Part shown: positions 1 through 8,973 of the stretch, in pieces
Position numbering within the stretch: the stretch's first letter is position 1
Layout: every line of letters begins with the position of its first letter
Assembly (NCBI RefSeq): GCF_003315235.1
Contig: NZ_QNRU01000001.1
Coordinates: forward strand, 108,599-172,598
Direction of reading: 5' to 3'
Length of the DNA stretch: 64,000 nucleotides
Source of the DNA: Neisseria gonorrhoeae
GTDB taxonomy: Bacteria > Pseudomonadota > Gammaproteobacteria > Burkholderiales > Neisseriaceae
The notes under the pieces: model-generated
What the model was told of the DNA's origin: nothing
Database searches by the model: none
What the model saw: only the letters and a program-made list of their open reading frames with translations
Made by a program: the position numbers and the translations under genes

Positions 1-1
1 G

Positions 2-1282
2 CTTCAGGAAAGCTTTGCCGCGCCCGAGCCGAAAAACGCCCGATTCCAATCTTGGGCGGCGGACACTTCGACCGTCCAATCCCTCTCCGCCGTTACCGCT
101 GCCGAAGTGCCGCGCAATCCGACCGGTATGGGCGAACTCGACCGCGTATTGGGCGGCGGTTTGGTCGATGGCGCGGTCATCCTGCTCGGCGGCGATCCCG
201 GCATCGGCAAATCCACGCTGTTGTTGCAAACCATCGCCAAAATGGCGCAAAGCCGCAAAGTGCTGTACGTTTCCGGCGAAGAATCCGCCCAACAGGTCGC
301 CCTGCGCTCGCAACGTTTGGAACTGCACGCCGAAGGCGTAAACCTGCTTGCCGAAATCCGCATGGAAGCGATTCAGGCGGCCTTGAAACAGCATCAGCCC
401 GAAGTCGTCGTTATCGATTCCATCCAAACCATGTATTCCGACCAAATCACGTCCGCCCCCGGTTCCGTGTCGCAGGTGCGCGAATGTGCCGCCCAACTGA
501 CGCGTATGGCGAAACAAATGGGTATCGCCATGATACTGGTCGGACACGTTACCAAAGACGGAGCGATTGCCGGCCCGCGCGTGCTGGAACATATGGTCGA
601 TACCGTGCTGTATTTCGAGGGCGACCAACATTCCAACTACCGCATGATACGCGCCATCAAAAACCGTTTCGGCGCGGCAAACGAATTGGGCGTGTTCGCG
701 ATGACCGAAAACGGTTTGAAAGGCGTATCCAACCCGTCCGCCATCTTCCTCGCCAGCTACCGCGACGACACGCCCGGTTCGTGCGTTTTGGTTACACAGG
801 AAGGCAGCCGCCCGCTTTTGGTCGAAATTCAGGCATTGGTCGATGACGCGCACGGCTTCACACCCAAACGCCTCAGCGTCGGATTGGAACAAAACCGCCT
901 TGCGATGCTGCTTGCCGTGTTAAACCGGCACGGCGGCATCGCCTGTTTCGATCAGGATGTTTTTTTAAACGCCGTCGGCGGCGTGAAAATCGGCGAACCG
1001 GCGGCGGATTTGGCGGTCATCCTCGCGATGCTTTCCAGCTTCCGCAACCGCCCTATGCCTGAAAAAACCGTGGTCTTCGGTGAAATCGGCCTAAGCGGCG
1101 AAGTCCGCCCCGTCGCACGCGGACAAGAGCGGCTCAAAGAAGCGGAAAAGCTCGGCTTCAAACGCGCCATCGTCCCCAAAGCCAATATGCCGCGCAATGC
1201 CAAAGAGTTTCCGAACCTGAAAATCCACGGCGTTTCAAGTTTGCAGGAAGCCATCGATATTTGCCGCGACAGCAGGGAATAA
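2..1282 (+). CDS. radA: DNA repair protein RadA, 5' end outside window
   Basis: RadA/Sms is a RecA-related ATPase and branch-migration helicase that processes recombination intermediates and, in transformable bacteria, extends the D-loop during uptake of DNA. The reading frame is open from base 2, so the N-terminal zinc finger lies upstream of the window. The visible part has Walker A (GGDPGIGKST), the RadA-specific KNRFG motif (in IKNRFGAANELG) and the C-terminal Lon-protease-like domain ending in ICRDSRE. The internal ATG at 107 is not the start, because in-frame coding continues before it. It is followed directly by an uptake-sequence terminator. Confidence 0.95.
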   Translation, partial: LQESFAAPEPKNARFQSWAADTSTVQSLSAVTAAEVPRNPTGMGELDRVLGGGLVDGAVILLGGDPGIGKSTLLLQTIAKMAQSRKVLYVSGEESAQQVALRSQRLELHAEGVNLLAEIRMEAIQAALKQHQPEVVVIDSIQTMYSDQITSAPGSVSQVRECAAQLTRMAKQMGIAMILVGHVTKDGAIAGPRVLEHMVDTVLYFEGDQHSNYRMIRAIKNRFGAANELGVFAMTENGLKGVSNPSAIFLASYRDDTPGSCVLVTQEGSRPLLVEIQALVDDAHGFTPKRLSVGLEQNRLAMLLAVLNRHGGIACFDQDVFLNAVGGVKIGEPAADLAVILAMLSSFRNRPMPEKTVVFGEIGLSGEVRPVARGQERLKEAEKLGFKRAIVPKANMPRNAKEFPNLKIHGVSSLQEAIDICRDSRE

Positions 1283-1288
1283 ACGGAA

Positions 1289-1320
1289 ATGCCGTCTGAA
1301 ATCAGGTTTCAGACGGCATT
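1289..1320. terminator. Inverted uptake-sequence (DUS) terminator after radA
   Basis: ATGCCGTCTGAA and its reverse complement are separated by a short loop, giving a strong stem right after the radA stop. It doubles as a pair of Neisseria DNA uptake sequences. Confidence 0.85.
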
Positions 1321-1414
1321 TGGTTTGTGGCGGATTGAAACAAGAAGGCATACCGGCGACAGATAAGATTTGCGGCAAAGTTGCCTGTGATATGGCAAAA
1401 CGCATACGCCCGTC

Positions 1415-1434
1415 ATCCCTGCGAAGGCGGGAAT
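1415..1434. repeat. dRS3 repeat, one arm degenerate
   Basis: A 20-bp element with the dRS3 form ATTCCC-8N-GGGAAT; the left arm reads ATCCCT. It pairs with the copy at 1489-1508 and brackets about 54 bp of unique sequence, the usual layout of Neisseria intergenic mosaic elements. Confidence 0.65.
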
Positions 1435-1488
1435 CCGGAATCGTCCGTTTCGGCAATGATTGGAAATCACGGTAACCCAACCGCTTGG

Positions 1489-1508
1489 ATTCCCGACTTC
1501 GGGGGAAT
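1489..1508. repeat. dRS3 repeat
   Basis: A 20-bp element matching ATTCCC-8N-GGGAAT exactly. It lies in the convergent gap between radA and the DUF302 gene. dRS3 is known as an integration site for filamentous Neisseria phage; no phage sequence is seen here. Confidence 0.75.
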
Positions 1509-1556
1509 GAGGGGCGTGTGCATTTGATTTCCATCCGCCATATGTCGGCGACGGGC

Positions 1557-2036
1557 TTATTCGCCTACGGTTTTTTGTATCAGTTTTTCGGCGTTTGCCA
1601 AAGTGTTTGCCACTTCGTCGAAACTGATGCGGCTGCCGACGATGAGGGCGCGCGTATCGGTATAGGCGGTGCGTACTTTGCCGTCCGTTTCGGTAACGAG
1701 GACGCGCAGGGGCAGTTGCAGGGCGAAGGCGGGGTCTTTGACCATCAGCGGCGTACCGGCCTTGGGCGTGCCGAAGACGATGACTTTTGCCGGCTGCATG
1801 GTCAGGCCGTTTCGGCGTGCCGCTTCCTGATGGTCGATGACGGCAAAAATGTCCATCCCTTTGCTTTTTATGGCGGTTTCAAGGCGGCTGACGGTTTCGT
1901 CAAAACTGTATTTCGAGGTGAGGGTGTGCGTGGTCATAGCGGTTTCGTTTTGGGTGGGCGGTTTGCCGGCAGGGTGTGCCGAAGCGGTTGAAATGCAGAG
2001 TGCGGATGCGGCGATCAGGGGGAGTATGTGTTTCAT
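1557..2036 (-). CDS. Secreted DUF302 family protein
   Basis: The 159-aa protein has an N-terminal signal peptide (MKHILPLIAASALCISTASA, probable cleavage after about residue 20) and a DUF302 domain over roughly residues 40-150. This is a small alpha/beta fold seen in periplasmic or cytoplasmic proteins of unknown biochemical role. The GLTMQPAKVIVFGTPK stretch is the characteristic family core. The start is supported by AAGGAAA a few bases upstream. It is transcribed convergently to radA and downstream of the rhodanese gene, from which it is separated by a DUS terminator, so it probably has its own promoter. Function unknown. Confidence 0.85.
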   Translation of the reverse strand: MKHILPLIAASALCISTASAHPAGKPPTQNETAMTTHTLTSKYSFDETVSRLETAIKSKGMDIFAVIDHQEAARRNGLTMQPAKVIVFGTPKAGTPLMVKDPAFALQLPLRVLVTETDGKVRTAYTDTRALIVGSRISFDEVANTLANAEKLIQKTVGE

Positions 2037-2122
2037 CGTATTTCCTTATCGGTTTGTTTATCGGGCTTCGGACGGGGCGGCACGCGCCGCGCCTGATGCC
2101 GTGCCGCGTGCCGGAACGCCGT

Positions 2123-2156
2123 ATGCCGTCTGAAAGCCTGTCCTTTCAGACGGCAT
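2123..2156 (-). terminator. Inverted DUS terminator after the rhodanese gene
   Basis: ATGCCGTCTGAA and its inverse with a 10-base loop lie just downstream of the rhodanese stop codon at 2161. Confidence 0.8.
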
Positions 2157-2160
2157 TGCG

Positions 2161-2520
2161 TCATTTCATCCCTTTTTTGAGCAGGTCTTCATAACCGCCG
2201 TGATTGGCAACATTTGTATAACCTGCTTTTTTCAGCTCTTGAAGGGCGGCTTCGGCACGCCGTCCGCTGCGGCAGTAGAGGTTGACCGGCGTGTCTTTGT
2301 CGGGCGCGGCTTCGTATATGCGGCGGACGATTTGGTCGACGGGGATGTTGACCGCGTTGTGCAAATGACCTTCGCTAAATTCCTGTTCGGAACGGACATC
2401 GATCCAAACGGCTGAATGTTGCGCGGTTTGGGCGGCGGATACGGGTTTTTGCGGGGCTGCCTGCGTGGCAAAGGCGGCTGAGGCAATGAGTGCGGCGGTA
2501 ATCAATTGTTTGATATTCAT
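2161..2520 (-). CDS. Periplasmic single-domain rhodanese
   Basis: The 119-aa protein has a signal peptide of about 22 residues ending in ATQA, then one rhodanese domain. The active-site loop is CRSGRR, with the catalytic Cys at about residue 83, as in PspE/GlpE-type thiosulfate sulfurtransferases. The WIDVRSEQEFSEGHL stretch is the conserved entry to the domain. An apparent longer frame runs upstream into recB in another frame, but the ATG at 2520 is preceded by AGGAGAACC, fits the signal peptide, and is the real start. The gene follows recB by 38 bp on the same strand and may be cotranscribed with it. The sulfur acceptor is unknown. Confidence 0.88.
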   Translation of the reverse strand: MNIKQLITAALIASAAFATQAAPQKPVSAAQTAQHSAVWIDVRSEQEFSEGHLHNAVNIPVDQIVRRIYEAAPDKDTPVNLYCRSGRRAEAALQELKKAGYTNVANHGGYEDLLKKGMK

Positions 2521-2558
2521 AGGGTTCTCCTGCGGTTGTCGTCTTAAGGGACGGGAAG

Positions 2559-5500
2559 TTATTTTATCTGTTCCAAAGCGGCGGCATCTATGTCCCAACG
2601 CCAAACGCCGCCGCCTTTGCCATCCAATCCGCGCAAAAACAGGTAGCGGACGGAAACGGCGGCGGGCGGTTGTCCGCGCAGTTTGAAGTAGCGCGCGGCG
2701 GCAACGGCGTAAATCAGTGCCTGAAGGTAATAGTGCTGGTGCGCGACGGCTTCGTCCATCGCCTGCCGCGTGTAGGCGGATAGGTGGTTGGATTTGTAGT
2801 CGATGATGCAGATATTGCCGTCGGGGTCTTGGCAGACCATATCGATAAAGCCGTTTAAAAAGCCGTTGACGGTGTGGAAGTCGATCGTCTCGGCGGCGGC
2901 ACGGCAGACTTCGGGCAGCCTGATGTCGTCGCGGGCAAGCCAGTCGCGCAGCCGTTTGAGGCCGAAGTCTTCGGTGTGGAGGGTAAAGCCCATTTCGGGA
3001 CGGCGGCACCCGGGCGGGATGTCGGACAGGCCGTATGCCCCAGTCAGCGGCGTTTTGCGGCAGGCTTCCGCCATTTCGGCAACGGCGGGCAGCCATATTT
3101 CTTCAAAACCGTATTTTTTCAGCTTGTCGGCAATGAGGGTTTCCTGTTCGGCGGCTGCTTGTCCGAATTTGAAATCTTCAAGAATTTCGTGCAGGCACAG
3201 CCCCGCCTGCGTGCCTTTCGGAAAGTCGTGTATCGATATGCCGTCTGAAGCCGTCGGCGTTTCAGACGGCATCGCCGGCACCGAGGTTTCGGCGGCATCC
3301 AAGGACGGGCAGGCATCTTCTTCGCCGCCGTCGGGCGTTTGGGTATGGCGGCTTAAGGCGGTAAAGCTGGTGTGGCGGACAAATCGGAATCCGCGTTCGG
3401 GAATGCTGTTTGCGGCAAATTCGGCGGCTTGATCGGCGTTGCCGCGATAGGCGGCAGGGGGCGGCGCATCTTCTGTGAAGGCGAAATCCGTGCCGGCCGG
3501 GGCATTGTCCGCCACGCGCCGCCAGTTGCGTTTGAGCATCGTTATGCCGTCTTTTTCACACGCATAGGTACGGCGGACGGTTTCGCGGCTGTCTTGCGGC
3601 AAGCCTTCGATCAGGTAGGCGAGGGGGTTGTCGGCGGTATCGGAAGAATAGGCGGCGTAGATGTTGAGCTGTTCCTCGGCACGCGTCAGCGCGACATAAA
3701 GCAGGCGCAGGCGTTCCGCCATTTCTTCGTCGGCGTATTGCTTCTGTTCGCTTTCCGACAGTTGCGCCTTTGCCAAAAGTTCGGCCCGGTTTGCGCCTTG
3801 GTGGAGGATTTGCCAGTCGGACGGTCCGGTATCTTGCGCGTCCCACGCAAACGGGCAGTACACCAGCGGATACTGCAAACCTTTCGAGGCGTGCATGGTA
3901 ACGATTTTGACCAAATCTTCGTCGCTTTCCAAACGGATGGCGCGGTTGTCGCCGCCGTTGTTGCCGGCCAGGCTGATTTGATCGCGCAGCCATTTGTGCA
4001 GTGCGGCGGGGTTGCGGTTTTGCGCGTCTTCGGCGGCAAGCAGTTCGAGCAGTTGGAAATAATTGGTCAGGCTGCGCCCGTTGTTCCGGCTTAAGAGGCG
4101 CGTTTCGATGCCGTGTGTTTGGGAAAACTGCTGCATAGCGGCGAAAATGCCGTATTTTTGCCATATGTCGAGCGCGGTTCGGGCAGATTCCGCCCAATGC
4201 AAAATCTCGCTTTCGTTTTGGTTGAAGTCGTGCAATTGCTGCGCGTCATAACCGAATATGCCGCTTGTCAGGACAAAGCGCAGCGTTCCGGCGCGGCGCG
4301 GTTCGAGCCAGAAGCCGATGAGCGCGGACAGGGCGGCGGCTTCGGGCGAGGCGAACACGGATTCGCGCGAAAGCAGGACGCTTTGCACCTGCCGTTTTTT
4401 CAGTGCGGCGGAAATCATCACCGCCTCGTTGTGCGTGCGTACCAGAACGGCAATATCGCCCGACTGCAACGGGCGGCCTTTGAAATTCAGACGGCCTCCG
4501 GAGGCTTCGTTGAGCGCGTGGGCGATTTCGTCGGCGCAATAGTCGGCGGCACGGCGGCGCAAAACGTCTTTGTTGGCTTTTTCATTGTCGTTTTCGTGCA
4601 GCCAACGGAGCTGTACGGCAGGACGTTTGGGCGACAACCTGCTTTCGGCACGCGCCGCACCGACTTCCGAATAGCCGATGTTTTCCAAAACGAACGGGCG
4701 TTCTTTGAGGCGGAACAGCGCGCCGATGCTGCCGATAAGCGCGGCGTGGCTGCGGTAGTTGGTGGCGAGCGTGTAGCGGTGCCGCGCGTCTTCCGCCGCC
4801 TGAAGGTAGGCGTAAATGTCCGCACCGCGAAAGCTGTAAATCGCCTGTTTGGGGTCGCCGACGAGGAACAGCGGGCGGTTTCGGGCGATGAAAATCTTTT
4901 GGAAGATTTCGTATTGCAGCGGGTCGGTGTCTTGGAACTCGTCGATCAGCGCGATTTCCCAGTTTTCGGCAACGGCGCGGGCGGGGGTTTCGGCGTGCGG
5001 ATTGTCGGTCAGCGCGGTGTGGACATCGAGCAGCAGGTCGTCGAAACCGCGTTCGCGGCGCGATTTTTTCATTTCGGCAAGGCTGCTGTTGAGATATTCG
5101 ATTAAATCCAGTTGCAGCCGGATCATTGTTGTTTCTTCCGCTTCTTCGAGTGCGTTCAAATCGCGCCCGAAGTCTGCCAGTTTCTGCAATTCGGCAAATA
5201 CTGCCGCATCGGGCGTTTTGCCTTTTTTCAGTCCGGCTTCAAGTTTGTCGGATGAGAGTTTCAAGAGCCGTTCGTGCGTGTCTTTGTCCAGACAGGGCAG
5301 TTGTCCGGCGGCGGATTTTTGTGCCAGTTCTTTAAAAAGGTTGCCGAAGCTGTTTTTGCGGTAACTGTTGCCGTTGAGGTCGGGATGGATGCGCCAAAAG
5401 CCGGCTTCCAGCTCGGGCAGCAGGCGGCAGACGGTTTGCCATGAGGTTTCGGCGTCGCGCTGCGCCTGTTTCAAATCCGCCTGCGGACGGCGGAAATTCA

Positions 5501-6161
5501 GGTACGGGCGGGACAGGTAGGCGCGGATTTGGGCAAGGACGGTTTGCGGCACAGCTTTGCGTTTAAACGCCAATGCGGCAAGCACCGGGTCGCCGCTGAC
5601 GCGTTCCCGCCAAAAATCTTGAGCCGGGACAAGCAGGCGGTCGCCGTCTTCTTCGGTCAGTTCGACATCGAACGGTGCTTGGCACAGGAAGGCGTAGTCG
5701 CGCAGGATGCGCTGGCAGAAGCCGTGGATGGTGTAGATGGCGGCGTTGTCGAATTGCCCGATGGCGGCCTTGAGGCGGACAATCAGACGCGTCCGGCTTT
5801 CTTTTTGCAAAGCCTGTTCCAAGAGTGCGGGCAGGAAGGTGTCGCCTTCGTGGTGTTCGGCGCAGTAGGCGGCAATGCCGTCTGAAAGCGTGTCGTCTCC
5901 AAGTTCGGCAATTTCTTTGCTTTCCAAAACCTGCAACACATCGTCCAAACGCGCGCGCAGGCGTGTTTTCAGCTCGGCAGTGGCGGCTTTGGTGAAGGTA
6001 ACGACCAATACGCGCTCGACGCTTTTTTGTTCCAATACGATCAGGCGCGTAAACAGGGCGGCAATGCCGTAGGTTTTGCCGGTGCCGGCAGAGGCCTCAA
6101 TCAGGTTGGTGCCGGAAATGGGGGCGGTCAGCGGGTCGAATGCTCGGATGGGTGCGGACAT
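2559..6161 (-). CDS. recB: Exodeoxyribonuclease V beta subunit RecB
   Basis: RecB is the 3'-5' SF1A helicase and nuclease subunit of RecBCD, which resects double-strand breaks and loads RecA. At 1200 aa it is full length. Visible helicase motifs are Walker A (EASAGTGKTYG, about residue 22), DEFQDTD, VGDPKQAIYSFRGAD, TMHASKGLQYP and LLYVALTRAEEQ. The C-terminal nuclease has GFIDMV and IIDYKSN, supplying the catalytic Asp-Asp-Lys. The linker near residues 960-975 is encoded by an inverted pair of uptake sequences. recC and recD are not in the window. Homologous recombination including pilin variation in Neisseria depends partly on this enzyme. Confidence 0.97.
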   Translation of the reverse strand: MSAPIRAFDPLTAPISGTNLIEASAGTGKTYGIAALFTRLIVLEQKSVERVLVVTFTKAATAELKTRLRARLDDVLQVLESKEIAELGDDTLSDGIAAYCAEHHEGDTFLPALLEQALQKESRTRLIVRLKAAIGQFDNAAIYTIHGFCQRILRDYAFLCQAPFDVELTEEDGDRLLVPAQDFWRERVSGDPVLAALAFKRKAVPQTVLAQIRAYLSRPYLNFRRPQADLKQAQRDAETSWQTVCRLLPELEAGFWRIHPDLNGNSYRKNSFGNLFKELAQKSAAGQLPCLDKDTHERLLKLSSDKLEAGLKKGKTPDAAVFAELQKLADFGRDLNALEEAEETTMIRLQLDLIEYLNSSLAEMKKSRRERGFDDLLLDVHTALTDNPHAETPARAVAENWEIALIDEFQDTDPLQYEIFQKIFIARNRPLFLVGDPKQAIYSFRGADIYAYLQAAEDARHRYTLATNYRSHAALIGSIGALFRLKERPFVLENIGYSEVGAARAESRLSPKRPAVQLRWLHENDNEKANKDVLRRRAADYCADEIAHALNEASGGRLNFKGRPLQSGDIAVLVRTHNEAVMISAALKKRQVQSVLLSRESVFASPEAAALSALIGFWLEPRRAGTLRFVLTSGIFGYDAQQLHDFNQNESEILHWAESARTALDIWQKYGIFAAMQQFSQTHGIETRLLSRNNGRSLTNYFQLLELLAAEDAQNRNPAALHKWLRDQISLAGNNGGDNRAIRLESDEDLVKIVTMHASKGLQYPLVYCPFAWDAQDTGPSDWQILHQGANRAELLAKAQLSESEQKQYADEEMAERLRLLYVALTRAEEQLNIYAAYSSDTADNPLAYLIEGLPQDSRETVRRTYACEKDGITMLKRNWRRVADNAPAGTDFAFTEDAPPPAAYRGNADQAAEFAANSIPERGFRFVRHTSFTALSRHTQTPDGGEEDACPSLDAAETSVPAMPSETPTASDGISIHDFPKGTQAGLCLHEILEDFKFGQAAAEQETLIADKLKKYGFEEIWLPAVAEMAEACRKTPLTGAYGLSDIPPGCRRPEMGFTLHTEDFGLKRLRDWLARDDIRLPEVCRAAAETIDFHTVNGFLNGFIDMVCQDPDGNICIIDYKSNHLSAYTRQAMDEAVAHQHYYLQALIYAVAAARYFKLRGQPPAAVSVRYLFLRGLDGKGGGVWRWDIDAAALEQIK
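3238..3272. repeat. Inverted DUS pair inside the recB coding sequence
   Basis: ATGCCGTCTGAA and TTCAGACGGCAT face each other 11 bases apart within the open recB frame. They encode MPSE and SDGI in the helicase-nuclease linker, so the stem cannot be acting as an ordinary gene-end terminator. Confidence 0.8.
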
Positions 6162-6198
6162 AGCGTGTATGAAAACGGTTGGACGGTAAAACGGGAAA

Positions 6199-6229
6199 AT
6201 GCCGTCTGAAAAAGGGTTTCAGACGGCAT
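6199..6229 (-). terminator. Inverted DUS terminator between the DyP peroxidase gene and recB
   Basis: A perfect ATGCCGTCTGAA stem with a 7-base loop, 9 bp after the stop of the peroxidase gene. Confidence 0.8.
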
Positions 6230-6237
6230 CGTCCGGC

Positions 6238-7146
6238 TTAGAGGTTTTGCAGGCGTTCGACGGACGGCGCGTAGTAGTATCCGCCCGAAACGGCGGCGGA
6301 GAGGTGTCGGAGCAGCAGGTCGGTTTTGCCGTCCGTGTCGCCGAACATACTCAATAATTGCGCTTCGATATTATGCAGCGTGCGGCAGTATGCGGTAAAC
6401 ATCAAACCGTGTTCGCCGCTGATTTTGCCGAAGGGCAGGCTGCGGCGGACGATTTTCAGGCCGACTCCGTTTTCTTTCAGGTTGACGCGGCCGAGGTGCG
6501 AATCGGGCAGGCGGACATCGCGGCTGAATTCGTCGTCGGTTTCCTTGCTGCGTCCGACCGAGGCCTCCTGTTCGGCGACGGGGACGGCATCCCATTTTTT
6601 CAAATCGTGCAGGTATTTTTGCAGCAGGACATAGCTGCCGCCTGCATCGGGCAGCCCTTCGGGGATGATGGCGACTTCGCGGATTGTTTCATCGCCTTGC
6701 GGGTTTTCCGTGCCGTCGACGAAACCGTCCAGCCCGCGATCCTGATACAGGCGCAAACCGTGTTCTTCGGACGCGACGCATATGCTGTCGCCGAACGCGC
6801 CCAAAACGGATTGGGCAAGCGCGTAGGCTGCGTTTTGGCGGAAGGATTGGATGTGGATGGACATATCGTGCTGCGTGGACGGCGCAAGCCCGTTGCCCAT
6901 TTCGGGGAAGGGTTTGATTTCACTGCCTTCATCCGTGTGTCCGAATGTTGCCCAAGCTTTGCTGCCGAAGGCGATGGTCAGACCCAAAATATCGTCCGGA
7001 AAGCGGGCTTTCAAGGCGGATAACGCGTCGAGCGAAGCGCGGCAGGCGGCTTTAATATCGTTGAGGCGGTTGGCGGCGAAGTCGGCTTCGATAAAGATGC
7101 CGGCTTGGGCGTGGTCGGGAATGATGGCGGATTGGGGCGTGTTCAT
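6238..7146 (-). CDS. DyP-type haem peroxidase (YfeX-like)
   Basis: The 302-aa protein belongs to the dye-decolourising peroxidases, haem enzymes that reduce peroxide; YfeX members are cytoplasmic. Visible family marks are the catalytic GFVDGTENP (GxxDG motif), a SHLGRVN segment carrying the likely proximal His, and IVRRSLPFG with the conserved distal Arg. No signal peptide or Tat motif is present, which argues for the cytoplasmic branch rather than EfeB. I chose the ATG at 7146, because AAAGGAAC precedes it and the upstream extension of the frame is low-complexity non-family sequence. It is monocistronic, with a DUS terminator. Confidence 0.9.
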   Translation of the reverse strand: MNTPQSAIIPDHAQAGIFIEADFAANRLNDIKAACRASLDALSALKARFPDDILGLTIAFGSKAWATFGHTDEGSEIKPFPEMGNGLAPSTQHDMSIHIQSFRQNAAYALAQSVLGAFGDSICVASEEHGLRLYQDRGLDGFVDGTENPQGDETIREVAIIPEGLPDAGGSYVLLQKYLHDLKKWDAVPVAEQEASVGRSKETDDEFSRDVRLPDSHLGRVNLKENGVGLKIVRRSLPFGKISGEHGLMFTAYCRTLHNIEAQLLSMFGDTDGKTDLLLRHLSAAVSGGYYYAPSVERLQNL

Positions 7147-7372
7147 GAGATGTTCCTTTTTGGTGTCATCTGTTTCGGGTGGATTATAGCACCGAATCGG
7201 CAGGCGGATTTTTGCCGGAACGGCGTGCGTGAATCCGCCGTTTGCATACCTGATGCCGCTTTTCGGTTTCGTGCCGCCCGCCGCCTTTCCCGCCCCCTTT
7301 ATTTCCGCTTCCGGCGGCTTCGGCATATCTTTCCCATTCCGATTTGGAATAACCATATAAAAAAAGTATTCT

Positions 7373-7400
7373 TTGTGTTTGCCGCAATTTCACTTAGAAT
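7373..7400 (+). promoter_or_regulatory. Putative sigma70 promoter of the amino-acid ABC operon
   Basis: TTGTGT and TAGAAT (5 of 6 to consensus) are separated by 16 bp and lie 31 bp before the start codon of the substrate-binding gene. Confidence 0.55.
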
Positions 7401-7430
7401 GCCGCACTTGCACACTTTTTACAGGAGGGA

Positions 7431-8258
7431 ATGATGTTGAAAAAATTCGTACTCGGCGGCATTGCCGCATTGGTTTTGGCGGCCTGCGGCGGTTCGGAAA
7501 GCGGCAGCGGAGCATCTTCCGCGCCTGCACAATCGGCAATTTCCGGTTCTTTAATCGAGCGCATCAACAATAAAGGCACGGTTACCGTCGGCACGGAAGG
7601 CACTTACGCACCGTTTACCTACCACGACAAAGACGGCAAACTGACCGGTTACGACGTGGAAGTAACCCGCGCCGTGGCGGAAAAACTGGGCGTAAAAGTC
7701 GAGTTTAAAGAAACGCAATGGGATTCGATGATGGCGGGTTTGAAAGCCGGACGTTTCGACGTGGTGGCAAACCAAGTCGGCCTGACCAGCCCCGAACGCC
7801 AGGCGACATTTGACAAATCCGAACCTTACAGCTGGAGCGGTGCGGTTTTGGTTGCGCATAACGACAGCAACATTAAATCCATAGCCGACATCAAAGGCGT
7901 GAAAACCGCGCAATCCCTGACCAGCAACTACGGCGAAAAAGCCAAAGCCGCAGGTGCGGAACTCGTGCCGGTGGACGGTTTGGCGCAATCGCTGACCCTG
8001 ATTGAACAAAAACGCGCCGATGCGACGTTGAACGATGAATTGGCGGTTTTGGACTATCTGAAGAAAAACCCGAATGCGGGGGTGAAAATCGTGTGGTCCG
8101 CGCCTGCCGATGAAAAAGTCGGTTCCGGTCTGATTGTCAACAAGGGCAATGACGAGGCCGTGGCGAAATTCAGCACGGCAATCAACGAGCTGAAAGCCGA
8201 CGGCACGTTGAAAAAACTGGGCGAACAATTCTTCGGAAAAGACATCAGTGTTCAATAA
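7431..8258 (+). CDS. Amino-acid ABC transporter substrate-binding lipoprotein (probably cystine/cysteine)
   Basis: The 275-aa protein has a lipoprotein signal with lipobox LAAC (Cys at residue 19), followed by a family 3 solute-binding domain. Family features include GTVTVGTEGTYAPFTYHD, the DGKLTGYDVEV core, and the RFDVVANQVGLTSPERQ hinge region. Polar amino-acid receptors of this type feed periplasmic ligand to a membrane permease. AGGAGGGA lies just before the ATG, and a second ATG follows one codon later. It is the first gene of an operon whose permease gene overlaps its 3' end. The closest family members known in Neisseria bind cystine or cysteine; the ligand is inferred, not visible. 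Confidence 0.9.
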   Translation: MMLKKFVLGGIAALVLAACGGSESGSGASSAPAQSAISGSLIERINNKGTVTVGTEGTYAPFTYHDKDGKLTGYDVEVTRAVAEKLGVKVEFKETQWDSMMAGLKAGRFDVVANQVGLTSPERQATFDKSEPYSWSGAVLVAHNDSNIKSIADIKGVKTAQSLTSNYGEKAKAAGAELVPVDGLAQSLTLIEQKRADATLNDELAVLDYLKKNPNAGVKIVWSAPADEKVGSGLIVNKGNDEAVAKFSTAINELKADGTLKKLGEQFFGKDISVQ

Positions 8259-8964
8259 TTTCCTTGCCTCTCTGCCGTTTATGACGGAAACACGCGCTGA
8301 TATGCTCATCAGCGCGTTTTGGCCCATGGTTAAAGCCGGCTTTACAGTGTCTTTGCCTTTGGCGATCGCTTCTTTCGTTATCGGCATGATTATTGCCGTA
8401 GCCGTTGCTTTGGTAAGAATCATGCCTTCCGGCGGTATTTTCCAAAAATGCTTGTTGAAGCTGGTGGAATTTTATATTTCCGTCGTTCGCGGTACGCCGC
8501 TGTTGGTTCAGCTTGTGATTGTGTTTTACGGGCTGCCGTCCGTCGGCATCTATATCAATCCGATTCCCGCCGCCATCATCGGCTTTTCGCTCAATGTCGG
8601 CGCATACGCTTCCGAAACCATACGCGCGGCGATTTTGTCCGTGCCGAAAGGGCAGTGGGAAGCAGGTTTCTCCATCGGTATGACCTATATGCAGACGTTC
8701 CGCCGCATCGTCGCACCGCAGGCATTCCGCGTCGCCGTTCCGCCGTTGAGCAACGAGTTTATCGGCTTGTTCAAAAACACCTCGCTTGCCGCCGTGGTAA
8801 CGGTAACGGAGCTTTTCCGTGTCGCACAGGAAACGGCAAACCGCACTTATGACTTTTTGCCTGTCTATATCGAAGCTGCATTGGTTTATTGGTGTTTCTG
8901 TAAAGTGCTGTTTTTGATTCAGGCGCGTTTGGAAAAACGTTTCGACCGTTATGTCGCCAAATAA
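8248..8964 (+). CDS. Polar amino-acid ABC transporter permease
   Basis: An integral membrane subunit of the His/Glu/Cys transporter family with about five transmembrane helices. The cytoplasmic EAA loop is visible as EAGFSIGMTYMQTFRRIVAPQ, which docks onto the ATPase. I report the GTG at 8248, which overlaps the end of the binding-protein gene by 11 bp and suggests translational coupling. The in-frame ATG at 8281 (MTETRADM) is an alternative that would lose 11 residues of no conserved function. The ATPase gene follows after 9 bp. Confidence 0.93.
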   Translation: MFNNFLASLPFMTETRADMLISAFWPMVKAGFTVSLPLAIASFVIGMIIAVAVALVRIMPSGGIFQKCLLKLVEFYISVVRGTPLLVQLVIVFYGLPSVGIYINPIPAAIIGFSLNVGAYASETIRAAILSVPKGQWEAGFSIGMTYMQTFRRIVAPQAFRVAVPPLSNEFIGLFKNTSLAAVVTVTELFRVAQETANRTYDFLPVYIEAALVYWCFCKVLFLIQARLEKRFDRYVAK

Positions 8965-8973
8965 GGAGTTGTC

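Noticed and set aside
2521..3096. Upstream extension of the rhodanese frame (about 190 extra residues)
   Set aside because: It overlaps recB, is Arg/Pro-rich in the manner of a shadow frame, and the ATG at 2520 has a proper ribosome-binding site and signal peptide.
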